The notes under the pieces are model-generated. The model worked only from the letters and a program-made list of their open reading frames with translations, was not told the DNA's origin and did no database searches. A program made the translations under genes and the position numbers. This document shows, in pieces, positions 44,245 through 54,357 of a DNA stretch of 64,000 bases (positions within the stretch are counted from its first letter, which is position 1; each line of letters begins with the position of its first letter). Source of the stretch: Yoonia rosea (GTDB taxonomy: Bacteria > Pseudomonadota > Alphaproteobacteria > Rhodobacterales > Rhodobacteraceae); NCBI RefSeq assembly GCF_900156505.1, contig NZ_FTPR01000001.1, positions 434,001 to 498,000 on the forward strand, given 5' to 3'.

Positions 44245-47200
44245 ATGTCACATCAGAATGTGTCACTCAATGATCGGTATGACCTGAAGAAACACCAGAT
44301 TTTGCTGAACGGCACTCAGGCGCTTGTGCGTCTGATGTTGATGCAGCGGGCGCGTGACGCCAAGGCGGGTTTGAATACCGCAGGCTATGTGACTGGCTAT
44401 CGCGGGTCGCCGCTGGGTGCCGTTGATACGCAGATGACCCGCGCCAAGGACGTGCTGGAACCCGCGCAGGTGACATTCCAGCCCGGATTGAACGAGGATC
44501 TGGCCGCGACCGCCCTTTGGGGCAGTCAGCAGGCCGAGCTTCGGGGTGAAGGCAAATATGACGGTGTCTTCGGCCTTTGGTACGGTAAAGGGCCGGGTGT
44601 GGACCGTTCGGGTGACGTGATGCGCCACGCCAATATGGCAGGGACGTCGCCACATGGCGGCGTGATCATGGCGATGGGCGATGACCATACGGGTGAAAGC
44701 TCGACCACCCTGCATCAATCGGACTGGGCGATGATTGATGCCTATATGCCGATTGTATCGCCTGCGGGTGTGCAGGAAATCCTCGATTACGGGCTCTATG
44801 CGTGGGAATTGTCGCGATATGCCGGTGTCTGGGTCGGCCTGAAGACGATGAAAGACACAATCGAGGTGACGTCCGTGGTGGACGGTGATCCTGACCGTAT
44901 GTCTTTCGTCCGTCCTGATCTGGACTTGCCCGAGGGCGGTTTGAATATCCGCCTTGTTGATACGCCGCAGCTGCAAGAGGCGCGGATGATCGACCACAAA
45001 CGCTTTGCCGCCGAGGCGTTTAGCCGGGCCAATAAGATGGACCAGCGTAAATGGGGCAAGCCGGGGGCCAAGATCGGGTTCGTGGCGGCGGGCAAGAACT
45101 GGCTTGATCTGCAGCACGCACTGGCGCTTTTGAATATAGACGAAGCCGAGGCCGAACGCCTTGGCATCACCACATATAAGGTGGGGCAGGTTTGGCCGCT
45201 GGATATGGCGTCGTTCCATGAATGGGCCGAAGGGCTCGATCTGATTGTGGTGGTTGAGGAAAAGCGCAAGTTGATCGAGGTGCAGGTCAAAGAGGCGTTG
45301 TTTGACGACCGTGACGGTCGACGCGTTTACGGCTGGCACAAGGGCGATGAACATTCCGAAGGGCGCCGCGAAGAGGTGTTCCAAACCAAAGCGGATCTGA
45401 ACCCCATTGTGACCGCGGAAAAACTGGGCGGCATCTTGGTGGAAGAGGGCTGTGGCTCGGCAGGGGTTGAGGCAGGTCTTGCGCAACTGGCCGAGGCGCG
45501 CCGCGCCGATAACGCGCCCGAAATCGCGCAGCGCTTGCCCTATTTCTGTTCCGGCTGTCCGCATAACTCATCAACCAAAGTCCCCGAAGGATCGCGCGCC
45601 TACGCCGGCATTGGCTGTCACTATATGGTTCAGTGGATGGACCGCGAAACCGTGGGCTTTACGCAGATGGGGGGCGAGGGCGCGAACTGGGTCGGTGAGG
45701 CGCCGTTTTCGACCCGTGACCATGTGTTCCAGAATTTGGGTGATGGTACCTATAACCATTCCGGCGTGCAGGCCATTCGGTTCGCGCTCATGGCAGGCAC
45801 CAATATCACCTATAAGATTTTGTATAATGACGCAGTGGCCATGACGGGTGGTCAGGGCAATGACGGCGGGCTGACCGCTGATCAGATTTGCCGCGAAATT
45901 CAGGCCATGGGGGTACGCAACGTGGCCCTTGTCTATGACGAAAAAGAAGATATCGACCTCGCACAGTTCCCAAAGGGGCTGGACGTCCATGAACGGGCCG
46001 AGATGCCATTAGTTCAGGAGAAATTCAGTAAATACAAAGGCGTATCGGCTATCGTTTACGTGCAAACCTGTGCTGCGGAAAAGAGGCGTCGCCGTAAGCG
46101 CGGACAGTTTCCTGATCCTGACAAGCGGGTGTTTATCAACACAGATATCTGTGAAGGCTGCGGCGATTGCGGGGTGCAATCCAACTGCGTGTCCATCGTG
46201 CCGGTTGAAACGGAACTGGGCCGCAAGCGTGCGATTGACCAGTCGTCGTGCAATAAGGATTTCTCCTGCGTTAAAGGGTTCTGCCCGTCTTTTGTGACGA
46301 TCGAAGGCGCGAAAATCCGCAAAGAGGCGACAGCGGACGTTGATCTGCCCGACATGCCCGCGCCGATGCTGCCTGCGATCAATGGGACCCACAATGTCGT
46401 GATTACCGGTGTCGGCGGCACGGGCGTTGTCACAATCGGTGCCGTGCTGGCGATGGCCGCGCATATCGACGGCAAAGGCGCGGGCATGATGGAGATGGCG
46501 GGGCTGGCCCAAAAAGGTGGCGCTGTGCATATCCATTGCCGTATCGGCGAAAAGCCAAGCGATATCAACGCGATCCGGGTTGCGACAGGCGAATGTGACG
46601 CGTTGATTGGCGGTGATCTGGTCGTCTCTGCGGGTGCCAAAACGCTGGGCCTGATGAAAACAGGGCGCACCAAAGGTGTGGTGAACAGTCATGAGATCAT
46701 CACCGGCGATTTCACCCGTAACACCGAATTCCGGCTGCCCAGTGAGGAATTGAAGGTCGCGCTCGGCGCGCGTCTGTCGGATGGATTGGCGATGTTTGAT
46801 GCCTCTGATCTGGCCAAGGCGCTTTTGGGGGACAGTATCTATTCCAACATGATGGTCTTTGGGGCAGCATGGCAAATGGGTGCAATTCCAGTGGGTTATG
46901 AGGCGATCCTGCAGGCAATTAAACTCAATGGTGCCGCTGTGGATCGTAACATTCGTGCCTTTGAATTGGGCCGCTGGGCCTATCTGCATCCGGCGGATGC
47001 GGAGGCCTTGTTGACACCGAATGTTGTGGCATTGCCCAAATCCACGGCCGAGAAAATCGCGTTCCGCGAGGCGCACCTCGTCGACTATCAGGGCAAGCGG
47101 TTGGCCAAGCGGTATCGCAAAATGGTGGAGTCTTTCATGGATGAAGGAATGCGCGCCGCGGTGGCAACAGGTTATCATAAGCTCTTGGCCTATAAGGATG

Positions 47201-47661
47201 AATACGAAGTGGCGCGGCTGCTGACGCAGACCGAAGAAAAAGCAAAATCCGAATTTGATGGCGATCTGAAGCTGACATATCATTTGGCTCCGCCAATGCT
47301 GACGAAGACAGGCCCAGACGGGCGACCCGCGAAAAAGGAATTCGGCCAACGCATGGCGTGGGCATTTCCGAAACTTGCAAAGCTGAAATTCCTGCGCGGG
47401 ACGCCTTTTGATCCATTCGGGCGCACAGCCGAGCGCCGGATGGAGCGGGCATTGATCAAGGAATATGAGGCGGACATGGCCGAGGTCCTGCAAATCATGC
47501 GTCCCGACACGCGGGATGCGGCGATTGCATTGGCGGCATTACCCGGTGAAATTCGTGGCTTTGGTCCGGTCAAAGAGGCAAATGCGCGCAAGGCTGCCAA
47601 GCGCCGTGAAGAGCTGCTCGCGGTCTTGCGGGCGGCGCCGATGCAGCAGGCGGCGGAATAG
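44245..47661 (+). CDS. Indolepyruvate ferredoxin oxidoreductase, fused subunits
   Basis: A 1138-residue thiamine-diphosphate enzyme that decarboxylates aryl-pyruvates from aromatic amino acids to acyl-CoA with a ferredoxin-like acceptor. The α-type part comes first (GYVTGYRGSPLGAVDTQM), then the ThDP domain (AGIGCHYM, YNDAVAMTGGQGNDGG), a cysteine-rich segment at about 635–680 (CEGCGDCGVQSNC and C-x5-C-x3-C) and the γ-type domain with GVGGTGVVTIGAVLAMAAH. Separate iorA and iorB in archaea are fused here, as usual in Proteobacteria. ATG 44245 follows GGGGAGG; the start at 44179 is rejected. Confidence 0.93.
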   Translation: MSHQNVSLNDRYDLKKHQILLNGTQALVRLMLMQRARDAKAGLNTAGYVTGYRGSPLGAVDTQMTRAKDVLEPAQVTFQPGLNEDLAATALWGSQQAELRGEGKYDGVFGLWYGKGPGVDRSGDVMRHANMAGTSPHGGVIMAMGDDHTGESSTTLHQSDWAMIDAYMPIVSPAGVQEILDYGLYAWELSRYAGVWVGLKTMKDTIEVTSVVDGDPDRMSFVRPDLDLPEGGLNIRLVDTPQLQEARMIDHKRFAAEAFSRANKMDQRKWGKPGAKIGFVAAGKNWLDLQHALALLNIDEAEAERLGITTYKVGQVWPLDMASFHEWAEGLDLIVVVEEKRKLIEVQVKEALFDDRDGRRVYGWHKGDEHSEGRREEVFQTKADLNPIVTAEKLGGILVEEGCGSAGVEAGLAQLAEARRADNAPEIAQRLPYFCSGCPHNSSTKVPEGSRAYAGIGCHYMVQWMDRETVGFTQMGGEGANWVGEAPFSTRDHVFQNLGDGTYNHSGVQAIRFALMAGTNITYKILYNDAVAMTGGQGNDGGLTADQICREIQAMGVRNVALVYDEKEDIDLAQFPKGLDVHERAEMPLVQEKFSKYKGVSAIVYVQTCAAEKRRRRKRGQFPDPDKRVFINTDICEGCGDCGVQSNCVSIVPVETELGRKRAIDQSSCNKDFSCVKGFCPSFVTIEGAKIRKEATADVDLPDMPAPMLPAINGTHNVVITGVGGTGVVTIGAVLAMAAHIDGKGAGMMEMAGLAQKGGAVHIHCRIGEKPSDINAIRVATGECDALIGGDLVVSAGAKTLGLMKTGRTKGVVNSHEIITGDFTRNTEFRLPSEELKVALGARLSDGLAMFDASDLAKALLGDSIYSNMMVFGAAWQMGAIPVGYEAILQAIKLNGAAVDRNIRAFELGRWAYLHPADAEALLTPNVVALPKSTAEKIAFREAHLVDYQGKRLAKRYRKMVESFMDEGMRAAVATGYHKLLAYKDEYEVARLLTQTEEKAKSEFDGDLKLTYHLAPPMLTKTGPDGRPAKKEFGQRMAWAFPKLAKLKFLRGTPFDPFGRTAERRMERALIKEYEADMAEVLQIMRPDTRDAAIALAALPGEIRGFGPVKEANARKAAKRREELLAVLRAAPMQQAAE

Positions 47662-47703
47662 TCACTTCGTCATGATATTTTCGTATTTGCCGGGTAAACG
47701 ACC

Positions 47704-48642
47704 ATGAATCGTTTCTTGGATATTCCTGCCATGCCTGCAACCGACCTTGATGCCGCCCGTGATATTACCTATGCCTCGTCCGCCAAGCGCCGTTCCGGGC
47801 GTGCGGTCATCCGTGTCATGGAGAACGCAACGGGGCGTTTGCGGCTGATCCGGAAAGCGAAAGGCTATGACGCCGAGGTCGCGGCGGGGGCGGACTTCTG
47901 GGAGGTCATGTGCACCCGCTATGGTGTCGAGCTTGATGTCATTGGCGGGTCGCTTGAGAATATCCCGCGCACAGGGCCGCTGATTGTGGTGTCCAACCAC
48001 CCCTATGGTATTCTTGATGGCTTGATGATGGGGCGTATCCTGTCGGCGCGCAGGCAGGGCGATTTTCGTGTGCTTGCGCACCGGATTTTCCGGCGCGCGG
48101 CCGATCTTGAACGCATCATCCTGCCGATTTCCTTTGATGAGACCAAAGAAGCCGCCAAGCTGAACCTGGAAACGCGCATGAGCGCGATTGCCTATCTGCA
48201 AGAGGGCGGCGCGATCGGTATTTTCCCGGGCGGGACGGTGTCCACGTCTGCCACGCCCTTTTCCAAGCCGATGGACCCCAGCTGGCGCACCTTTACCGCC
48301 AAGATGGTGGCGAAATCCGGGGCAACAGTGGTTCCGGTGTTTTTCGAAGGGCACAACAGCCGCCTGTTCCAACTGGCCAGCCACCTGCATAGCACACTGC
48401 GCACGGGCATGTTCATCCGTGAATTCAAGGCCAAGATCAACAAACCCGTCCGCGTTGTCATCGGTGAACCGATCCCGCAAGCGACCTTGGAGCGTTTCAA
48501 AAAAGACCCCAAAGGATGCATGGATTTTCTGCGTAAAGCCACGTATGAGTTGAGCACAAGCTCGGTGGACCCGACCCACCTGGGGCATGAGTTCGAAGCG
48601 AAATACAAGGTGCGCAGCAATGGCAGTGGGCATATTCGATAG
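47704..48642 (+). CDS. Lysophospholipid acyltransferase family protein
   Basis: A 312-residue PlsC-like membrane-associated acyltransferase. The catalytic NHPYGILD (H-x4-D) lies near residue 98 and the acceptor-binding [14 protein letters not shown] near 178. The sequence resembles the acyltransferase half of OlsA/OlsF-type ornithine-lipid enzymes, though the N-acyl partner OlsB is not seen nearby, so phospholipid remodelling is equally possible. It follows the indolepyruvate oxidoreductase gene by 42 bp and overlaps the murI start by 23 bp. Confidence 0.85.
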   Translation: MNRFLDIPAMPATDLDAARDITYASSAKRRSGRAVIRVMENATGRLRLIRKAKGYDAEVAAGADFWEVMCTRYGVELDVIGGSLENIPRTGPLIVVSNHPYGILDGLMMGRILSARRQGDFRVLAHRIFRRAADLERIILPISFDETKEAAKLNLETRMSAIAYLQEGGAIGIFPGGTVSTSATPFSKPMDPSWRTFTAKMVAKSGATVVPVFFEGHNSRLFQLASHLHSTLRTGMFIREFKAKINKPVRVVIGEPIPQATLERFKKDPKGCMDFLRKATYELSTSSVDPTHLGHEFEAKYKVRSNGSGHIR

Positions 48643-49432
48643 TGGTCTTGGCGGGCTTACGGTGCTGGACGCTGTGGCCAAGCGCCTGCCTGATCTTCCG
48701 CTGGTCTACATGGGTGACAGTGCGCATGCGCCTTACGGTGTCCGCACGCCGGATGATATTTACAACCTGACCACCAAATCTACGCAGCGCCTTTTTGATG
48801 CGGGCTGTGATCTGGTGATCTTGGCGTGCAACACGGCCTCGGCCGCTGCTTTGCGCCGGATGCAAGAGGGCTGGGTGCCCGAAGGCAAGCGCGTGTTGGG
48901 CGTATTCGTCCCGCTGATCGAGGCCTTGACCGAACGGCAGTGGGGCGACAATTCGCCACCACGCGAAGTCGACGTCAAACATGTGGCATTGTTTGCCACA
49001 CCTGCCACGGTCTCGAGCCGTGCATTCCAGCGCGAACTGGCTTTCCGCGCCATCGGCGTAGATGTCGAGGCGCAGGCTTGCGGAGGTGTTGTCGATGCCA
49101 TCGAAGATGGTGATATGATCCTCGCCGAGGCGCTGGTGCGCAGCCATGTTGATGCACTCAAACGCAAGATGCCGGACCCTGATGCGGCGGTGCTGGGCTG
49201 TACCCATTACCCGCTGATGGAAGAGGCATTTCAGGCAGCCCTTGGACCCAACGTCAAGGTTTTCAGTCAGGCCAATCTGGTCGCAGAGAGCCTGGCCGAT
49301 TACCTGCAGCGTCGGCCCGAGATGGTTGGCCCGGGGATGGACTCTGCCTATCTGACAACGGGCGATCCGGACCGCGTGTCCAATCGGGCGACCCAGTTTC
49401 TGCGACGGAAAATTACCTTTACCGCCGCATAA
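48620..49432 (+). CDS. murI: Glutamate racemase
   Basis: MurI makes D-glutamate for the peptidoglycan stem peptide. The 270-residue protein begins [15 protein letters not shown] and contains both catalytic cysteines, C70 in LACNTASAA and C194 in LGCTHYPLM, used for proton abstraction on either face of the substrate. ATG 48620 has AAGGTG upstream and starts inside the acyltransferase gene; an in-frame start at 48587 is less likely. argC follows after 36 bp. Confidence 0.96.
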   Translation: MAVGIFDSGLGGLTVLDAVAKRLPDLPLVYMGDSAHAPYGVRTPDDIYNLTTKSTQRLFDAGCDLVILACNTASAAALRRMQEGWVPEGKRVLGVFVPLIEALTERQWGDNSPPREVDVKHVALFATPATVSSRAFQRELAFRAIGVDVEAQACGGVVDAIEDGDMILAEALVRSHVDALKRKMPDPDAAVLGCTHYPLMEEAFQAALGPNVKVFSQANLVAESLADYLQRRPEMVGPGMDSAYLTTGDPDRVSNRATQFLRRKITFTAA

Positions 49433-49468
49433 CCGATTTCAAGACCTTTCATCCTGAGGGATAACCAA

Positions 49469-50497
49469 ATGACCTATAACGTCGCTATTCTGGGCGCTTC
49501 CGGCTATACCGGTGCCGAACTTGTCCGCCTGATCGCAACACACCCCGGCCTGCAAATCGTGGGCCTGTCGGGCAACTCCAAGGCGGGCATGGCCATGGCC
49601 GATGTATTCCCGCATCTGCGCCATCTTGATCTGCCTGTGCTGACCACCATTGAAGACATGGATTTCGACGGTGTCGATCTGGTGTTCTGTGCCTTGCCAC
49701 ATGCCACATCGCAGGCCGTGATTGCGGAACTGCCCAAAACGCTGAAAATCGTTGATCTGTCCGCTGACTTCCGGCTGCGCGACCCTGCCGACTATGAAAA
49801 ATGGTACGGCAAGGGCCATGCGGCGACCGAGATGCAAAAAGAAGCGGTTTATGGGCTGACCGAATTTTACCGTGAAGAGATCAAAGCGGCGCGGCTGGTT
49901 GCTGGCACGGGCTGCAACGCGGCCACAGGACAGTATGTGCTGCGCCCGTTGATCGAGGCAGGCGTGATTGATCTGGATCAGATCATCCTTGATCTCAAAG
50001 CGGCAGTATCGGGCGCAGGACGCAGCCTGAAGGAAAACCTGTTGCACGCAGAATTGTCAGAAGGGGCGCATGCTTATTCGGTCGGGGGGACGCACCGGCA
50101 CCTTGGCGAGTTCGATCAGGAATTCTCGGCCATTGCCGGTCGGCCAGTGAAGATCCAGTTCACGCCGCATCTGATCCCTGCCAACCGCGGCATTTTGGCC
50201 ACCACCTATGTGCAAGGCGATCCTGACGTTATATATGAGACGTTGAAAGCCGCTTATGCGGATGAGCCTTTTATTGAGGTACTGCCGATGGGACAACATC
50301 CATCGATCAAACATATCCGGGCATCGAATTTCTGCCATATCGGTGTCGTGGCTGACCGTATTCCGGGGCGTGCGATTGTGATTGCAGCCCTTGATAACCT
50401 GACCAAGGGTTCTTCGGGGCAGGCGATCCAGAACGCCAACCTGATGCTGGGCTTGCCGGAAACAGAGGGCCTGATGCTGGCGCCGGTGTTCCCATGA
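49469..50497 (+). CDS. argC: N-acetyl-γ-glutamyl-phosphate reductase
   Basis: ArgC reduces N-acetylglutamyl phosphate to the semialdehyde with NADPH, the third step of arginine synthesis. The 342-residue protein has the Rossmann start [17 protein letters not shown] and the catalytic C149 in [12 protein letters not shown]. Length and motifs fit the long ArgC type. ccmE begins inside its stop codon (ATGA overlap). The argC–ccmE order is also known from Rhodobacter. A GAGGGATAACCAA stretch precedes ATG 49469 and supplies the ribosome-binding site. Confidence 0.97.
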   Translation: MTYNVAILGASGYTGAELVRLIATHPGLQIVGLSGNSKAGMAMADVFPHLRHLDLPVLTTIEDMDFDGVDLVFCALPHATSQAVIAELPKTLKIVDLSADFRLRDPADYEKWYGKGHAATEMQKEAVYGLTEFYREEIKAARLVAGTGCNAATGQYVLRPLIEAGVIDLDQIILDLKAAVSGAGRSLKENLLHAELSEGAHAYSVGGTHRHLGEFDQEFSAIAGRPVKIQFTPHLIPANRGILATTYVQGDPDVIYETLKAAYADEPFIEVLPMGQHPSIKHIRASNFCHIGVVADRIPGRAIVIAALDNLTKGSSGQAIQNANLMLGLPETEGLMLAPVFP

Positions 50498-50964
50498 CAG
50501 GTGGTCTCAAGAGCCTTAAGAAGCGCCGCCGCATTCAGGTGATGTCGATGGCGGGCGTCAGTGTCGCACTGGTTCTCGCTCTTCTCTGGTTCCTGCCTGA
50601 TGACAGTTTTCAGTTCTTCCGCTCACCCTCGGAAGTGGCAGAAGCCCCGCCGCCACCCAATGAGCGTTTCCGCATTGGCGGGTTGGTCGCCGAAGGCTCG
50701 CTTGTGCGCGGACAGGGCGAACAGGTCAGCTTTTCTGTGACCGATGGCGGCGCTGTGGTGCCTGTGGTCTACACCGGCATCCTGCCTGATCTGTTTGAGG
50801 AAGGTCAGGGCATGGTCGCGCAAGGAAACTACATTAACGGCCGCTTTGAAGCTGTTGAAATTCTTGCAAAACATGATGAAACCTACATGCCTTCCGAGGT
50901 GCTCGATGCGCTGAAGGAACAGGGTCTCTACGTTGATCCGGACGGTGCTATCGTCACGAATTAA
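50494..50964 (+). CDS. ccmE: Cytochrome c maturation haem chaperone CcmE
   Basis: CcmE receives haem from CcmC in the periplasm, holds it covalently and passes it to CcmF/CcmH. The 156-residue protein has one N-terminal membrane anchor (about 13–34) and a periplasmic OB fold ([15 protein letters not shown] onward). The haem-linked histidine is H127 in AKHDETYMP, with the conserved Y131. Its start overlaps the argC stop. ccmF and ccmH follow, but only after a three-gene lysis cassette. Confidence 0.96.
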   Translation: MTGGLKSLKKRRRIQVMSMAGVSVALVLALLWFLPDDSFQFFRSPSEVAEAPPPPNERFRIGGLVAEGSLVRGQGEQVSFSVTDGGAVVPVVYTGILPDLFEEGQGMVAQGNYINGRFEAVEILAKHDETYMPSEVLDALKEQGLYVDPDGAIVTN

Positions 50965-50983
50965 CGAATTGAGAGCAGGCTTT

Positions 50984-51005
50984 GCCCCATCCATACGGAA
51001 GGGGC
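50984..51005 (+). promoter_or_regulatory. Hairpin overlapping the endolysin ribosome-binding site
   Basis: GCCCC (50984–50988) pairs with GGGGC (51001–51005) over a 12-nt loop. The right arm contains most of the AAGGGG Shine-Dalgarno that ends 5 bp before the ATG at 51010, so folding would mask it. Confidence 0.4.
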
Positions 51006-51009
51006 GAAC

Positions 51010-51621
51010 ATGCCGACAGTCACCGAAATTGCCACCGATATCGTGGACCGCGAAGGCGGCTATGTGAACGACCCCGATGATCCCGGCGGGCCGACAAATT
51101 ATGGTGTCACAGTGCATACCATGCGCCGCTTGGGGCTTGATCTGACGAAGGATGGCCAAATTGACAGCAGCGATTTGCGGGTGCTGACACGCGCCCATGC
51201 GGTGTCGATCTTTGTAGAGCATTACTTTCGCGGACCACGCATTGACCGGTTGCCTGTGCCGCTACAGCCGAGTGTTTTCGATATGTATGTGAACGCAGGG
51301 GCCAATGCGGTGAAAATCCTGCAACGCTTGCTGTGCGATATGCGGATTGAGGTGACCATTGACGGGATCATCGGGCCCAGAACGGTTGCCGCAGCGCGGC
51401 AGGCGATGGACGCGGCCCCAGATCATCTTGTCGATGCCTACGGGATTGCGCGGCGCAACTATTACTATGATCTGGCAGACAGGCGTCCGACGAGCCGCAA
51501 ATACGCGATGCGCCGCGATGGGGGTAAAGGCGGTTGGATCAAGCGGGCCGAGGAATTTATGGCCGCCCGCTATCACCTGACAGACGCACAACACAAAGCG
51601 AGGGTTGCACAATGGGTCTGA
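51010..51621 (+). CDS. GTA-type endolysin, glycoside hydrolase family 108 muramidase
   Basis: A 203-residue N-acetylmuramidase that cleaves peptidoglycan. The GH108 catalytic glutamate is E15 in DREGGYVNDPDDPGGPTNYG; the C-terminal half holds the PG_binding_3 region (VTIDGIIGPRTVAAARQAM and FMAARYHLTDAQ). There is no signal peptide, so release depends on a holin, and a GTA-type holin gene overlaps by 10 bp. In Rhodobacter capsulatus an endolysin and a holin of these families release gene transfer agent particles. Sitting between ccmE and ccmF is noteworthy. Confidence 0.92.
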   Translation: MPTVTEIATDIVDREGGYVNDPDDPGGPTNYGVTVHTMRRLGLDLTKDGQIDSSDLRVLTRAHAVSIFVEHYFRGPRIDRLPVPLQPSVFDMYVNAGANAVKILQRLLCDMRIEVTIDGIIGPRTVAAARQAMDAAPDHLVDAYGIARRNYYYDLADRRPTSRKYAMRRDGGKGGWIKRAEEFMAARYHLTDAQHKARVAQWV

Positions 51622-52112
51622 TTCCAACTGTGATGTCGTTTCTCTTTGGTGATAATCGCAATGTGATCGTCGAGACGGCACAGATATTCCGTGAAAATGC
51701 GGAAAACGGGGCGGTGCGGGATGCGTCAGCGCGCAACGATAGCCTGACACAGCTTGCCGCTGAATTTGCGCGTCCGCAGCGCGGCCTTTTTGACCGGATG
51801 GTTGACGGGCTGAACCGTCTGCCGCGCCCCGCACTTGCTTTGGGGACAATCTGGCTCTTTGCGATGGCGATGCAAGATCCTGAACGGTTTGCGAAAGGGA
51901 TGGAAGGCCTTGCGCTGGTGCCGGAACCGCTTTGGTGGCTGATGGGCGCGATTGTAAGTTTCTATTTTGGCGCACGGCATCAGGTGAAATCGCAGGAATT
52001 TCAACGCGCTATCGTGCAAAGCCTGAGCGTGTCAAAGGCGCTCCAAGCTCCGTCTGCACGGCCTGCCGATAATCCGGCCCTGTCCGCGTGGCAGGCCAAA
52101 AATGGAGAATAA
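51612..52112 (+). CDS. Three-transmembrane holin of the gene-transfer-agent type
   Basis: A 166-residue membrane protein fitting the GTA_holin_3TM family. An N-terminal amphipathic part (IPTVMSFLFGDNRNVIVETAQIFRENAE) is followed by hydrophobic segments LALGTIWLFAMAMQ and PEPLWWLMGAIVSFYFGA. The conserved FDRMVDGLNRLPRPALALGTIWLF patch is characteristic. Holins pierce the inner membrane so that the endolysin reaches the wall. ATG 51612 lies inside the endolysin gene, and the next small gene starts inside its end, so the three form one coupled cassette. Confidence 0.9.
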   Translation: MGLIPTVMSFLFGDNRNVIVETAQIFRENAENGAVRDASARNDSLTQLAAEFARPQRGLFDRMVDGLNRLPRPALALGTIWLFAMAMQDPERFAKGMEGLALVPEPLWWLMGAIVSFYFGARHQVKSQEFQRAIVQSLSVSKALQAPSARPADNPALSAWQAKNGE

Positions 52113-52305
52113 CTGGGCCAGCCAGCTCGAGCGCCGGATCGTCGCTCTTGAGATGCGTAATGCCGTGGATGAGGTGCACAGGGCCAATGTGGCCCGCCGT
52201 CTTGGCGCGATTGAAGATACGCTCAAATGGTTGGTGCGGCTGGTGATTGGTGGGCTGTTGATGGCTGGGCTGACCTATGCTGTGGGCGGTGGTCTGGCAC
52301 TGTAG
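52102..52305 (+). CDS. Small coiled-coil/transmembrane protein of the lysis cassette (67 aa)
   Basis: A 67-residue protein: an N-terminal heptad-rich helix (LERRIVALEMRNAVDEVHRANVARRL) followed by one transmembrane helix (WLVRLVIGGLLMAGLTYAVGG). The layout resembles phage XhlA-type haemolysin/holin-assisting proteins, whose coiled coil leads into IEDTLKW and a single membrane helix. It overlaps the holin gene by 11 bp. A role in lysis timing or membrane rupture is inferred from layout and context; it could equally be an antiholin. Confidence 0.72.
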   Translation: MENNWASQLERRIVALEMRNAVDEVHRANVARRLGAIEDTLKWLVRLVIGGLLMAGLTYAVGGGLAL

Positions 52306-52380
52306 GCCTGCGCCAAAATGTACCGCATATGTGACTGCTCAGCTATGTTGCCTGCCACATAAATGCGTTATCTATGGTTC

Positions 52381-54357
52381 ATGTTGATAGAACTTGGACA
52401 CTTCGCTTTGATTCTGGCTTTTGGCGTTGCCATTTTCCAGATGATCGTGCCGATGATCGGCGCGCACCGTGGCAACGCAAGCTGGATGGCGATAGCCGAA
52501 CCGGCGGCCACCGTACAATTCCTGCTCACCGCATTTTCGTTCGCGGTGCTGACATGGGCCTTTGTGACATCCGACTTTTCGTTGCAGCTGGTCTACCTGA
52601 ACTCCCACACCGACAAACCGATGATCTACAAGATCACAGGTGTCTGGGGTAACCATGAGGGTTCGATGCTGCTCTGGATGGTGATCCTGACGCTCTTTGG
52701 CGCCTGTGCCGCGTGGTTTGGTGACGGCTTGCCAGCACGTTTGCGCGCGCGGGTGCTGTCAGTACAGGCGGCGATCGGCGTGGCGTTTTTTGCTTTCGTC
52801 CTGTTCACATCCAACCCGTTCCTGCGGCTGGAAGTTCCACCCCTGAACGGGCGTGACCTGAACCCGCTTTTGCAAGACCCCGGTTTGGCCTTTCACCCGC
52901 CGTTCCTCTACCTCGGCTATGTTGGCCTGAGCATGTCTTTCTCGTTTGCGATCGCCGCCTTGATCGAGGGACGCGTTGATGCGGCGTGGGGCCGTTGGGT
53001 CCGTCCGTGGACTTTGGCCGCCTGGATGTTCCTGACTGTCGGTATCGCGCTTGGCTCTTGGTGGGCCTATTATGAGCTGGGCTGGGGTGGGTTCTGGTTC
53101 TGGGATCCGGTCGAGAATGCCTCTTTCATGCCTTGGCTGATCGCGGCGGCGTTGCTGCACTCGGCCATCGTGGTCGAGAAACGCGAAGCGCTGAAAAGCT
53201 GGACAATCCTGCTGGCGATCATGGCTTTTGGCTTCTCGCTGCTTGGCGCGTTTATCGTGCGCTCGGGTGTGCTGACTTCGGTTCATGCCTTTGCAAACGA
53301 TCCTGAACGCGGGATGCTGATCCTGATCATTCTCGCGGTCTTCTTGGGGGGCGCGCTGACACTCTTTGCGTTCCGCGCGGGGGCGATGGAATCAAAGGGC
53401 GTCTTCTCGACCGTCAGCCGTGAAAGCGCGTTGATCCTGAACAACATCCTGTTGTCAGTGAGCTGTTTTGTGGTGTTCATCGGAACGATCTGGCCACTGG
53501 TAGCCGAGATGCTGTTTGATCGCACGCTATCCGTGGGACCACCGTTCTTTGACGCGGCCTTTACACCGTTCATGGTGGCGCTGGCGATTGCATTGCCGCT
53601 CGGGTCGCTTCTGGCGTGGAAGCGCGGAAATCTGACACGGGCGTCGAAATCACTGGTGGGGTGGCTTGTGCTATCTGTCGCCATTGCGGCACTCGTCTAC
53701 GCTGTACAGAGCGGCAATTCGGCCTTGGGGCCGGTTGGTGTGGCGCTTGGTGTTTGGGTCGTCGGTGGCGCACTTCTTGATCTGTGGTTGCGCAGTGGCC
53801 GTGACGGTTTGATGTCGCGCCTGCACCGCATTGCGCGCTTGCCGCGCGCGGATTGGGGCAAGGCGACGGCACATATCGGGATGGGTGTGACGATCTTTGG
53901 TATCGCCGCGATGCTGGCGTGGCAAAAGGAAGATATCCGCGTGGCCCAGATCGGCGACGCTTGGACTGTTGGCCAGTTCGAGTTCCGTCTGGATGACGTC
54001 AGCCAGCAACAAGGCCCGAACTATCTGACCACGATGGCCGATATGTCGGTCTGGCGTGGTGACAATCAGGTCGGCGATCTGCATCCTGAAAAGCGGTTCT
54101 ATCCTGTTGCTAACATGCCCACAACCGAAGCCGCGATCTTGAACGGTTTTTTGCGGGATATCTATGTTGTCATCGGTGATCCGCAGGCAAATGGCGGATG
54201 GGCGGTGCGTGTCTATCTCAAACCCTTTGCGAACTGGATTTGGGGTGGCGCGATCCTGATGGCGCTTGGCGGGTGTTTCTCGCTTTCTGACCGGCGTTTG
54301 CGGGTTGGGGCGGCATCAGCCAAGAAAACCCCTGTCGGGGCGGTACCTGCGGAATGA
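52381..54357 (+). CDS. ccmF: Cytochrome c haem lyase subunit CcmF
   Basis: CcmF takes haem from CcmE and, with CcmH, attaches it to apocytochrome c. The 658-residue polytopic protein has about 14–15 membrane helices and the periplasmic tryptophan-rich WWD domain GWGGFWFWDPVENASFMPWL. Conserved histidines in GNHEGSML, AFHPPFLYLGY and the VLTSVHAFA region would ligate haem. I prefer ATG 52381 (MLIELGHFALILAF), the usual family start; ATG 52363 would add six residues, and neither has a strong ribosome-binding site. Its stop overlaps the ccmH start. Confidence 0.95.
   Translation: MLIELGHFALILAFGVAIFQMIVPMIGAHRGNASWMAIAEPAATVQFLLTAFSFAVLTWAFVTSDFSLQLVYLNSHTDKPMIYKITGVWGNHEGSMLLWMVILTLFGACAAWFGDGLPARLRARVLSVQAAIGVAFFAFVLFTSNPFLRLEVPPLNGRDLNPLLQDPGLAFHPPFLYLGYVGLSMSFSFAIAALIEGRVDAAWGRWVRPWTLAAWMFLTVGIALGSWWAYYELGWGGFWFWDPVENASFMPWLIAAALLHSAIVVEKREALKSWTILLAIMAFGFSLLGAFIVRSGVLTSVHAFANDPERGMLILIILAVFLGGALTLFAFRAGAMESKGVFSTVSRESALILNNILLSVSCFVVFIGTIWPLVAEMLFDRTLSVGPPFFDAAFTPFMVALAIALPLGSLLAWKRGNLTRASKSLVGWLVLSVAIAALVYAVQSGNSALGPVGVALGVWVVGGALLDLWLRSGRDGLMSRLHRIARLPRADWGKATAHIGMGVTIFGIAAMLAWQKEDIRVAQIGDAWTVGQFEFRLDDVSQQQGPNYLTTMADMSVWRGDNQVGDLHPEKRFYPVANMPTTEAAILNGFLRDIYVVIGDPQANGGWAVRVYLKPFANWIWGGAILMALGGCFSLSDRRLRVGAASAKKTPVGAVPAE

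Noticed and set aside
44263..45564. 433-aa minus-strand ORF inside the indolepyruvate oxidoreductase gene
   Set aside because: Antisense shadow; the plus-strand gene is full length with recognisable domains.
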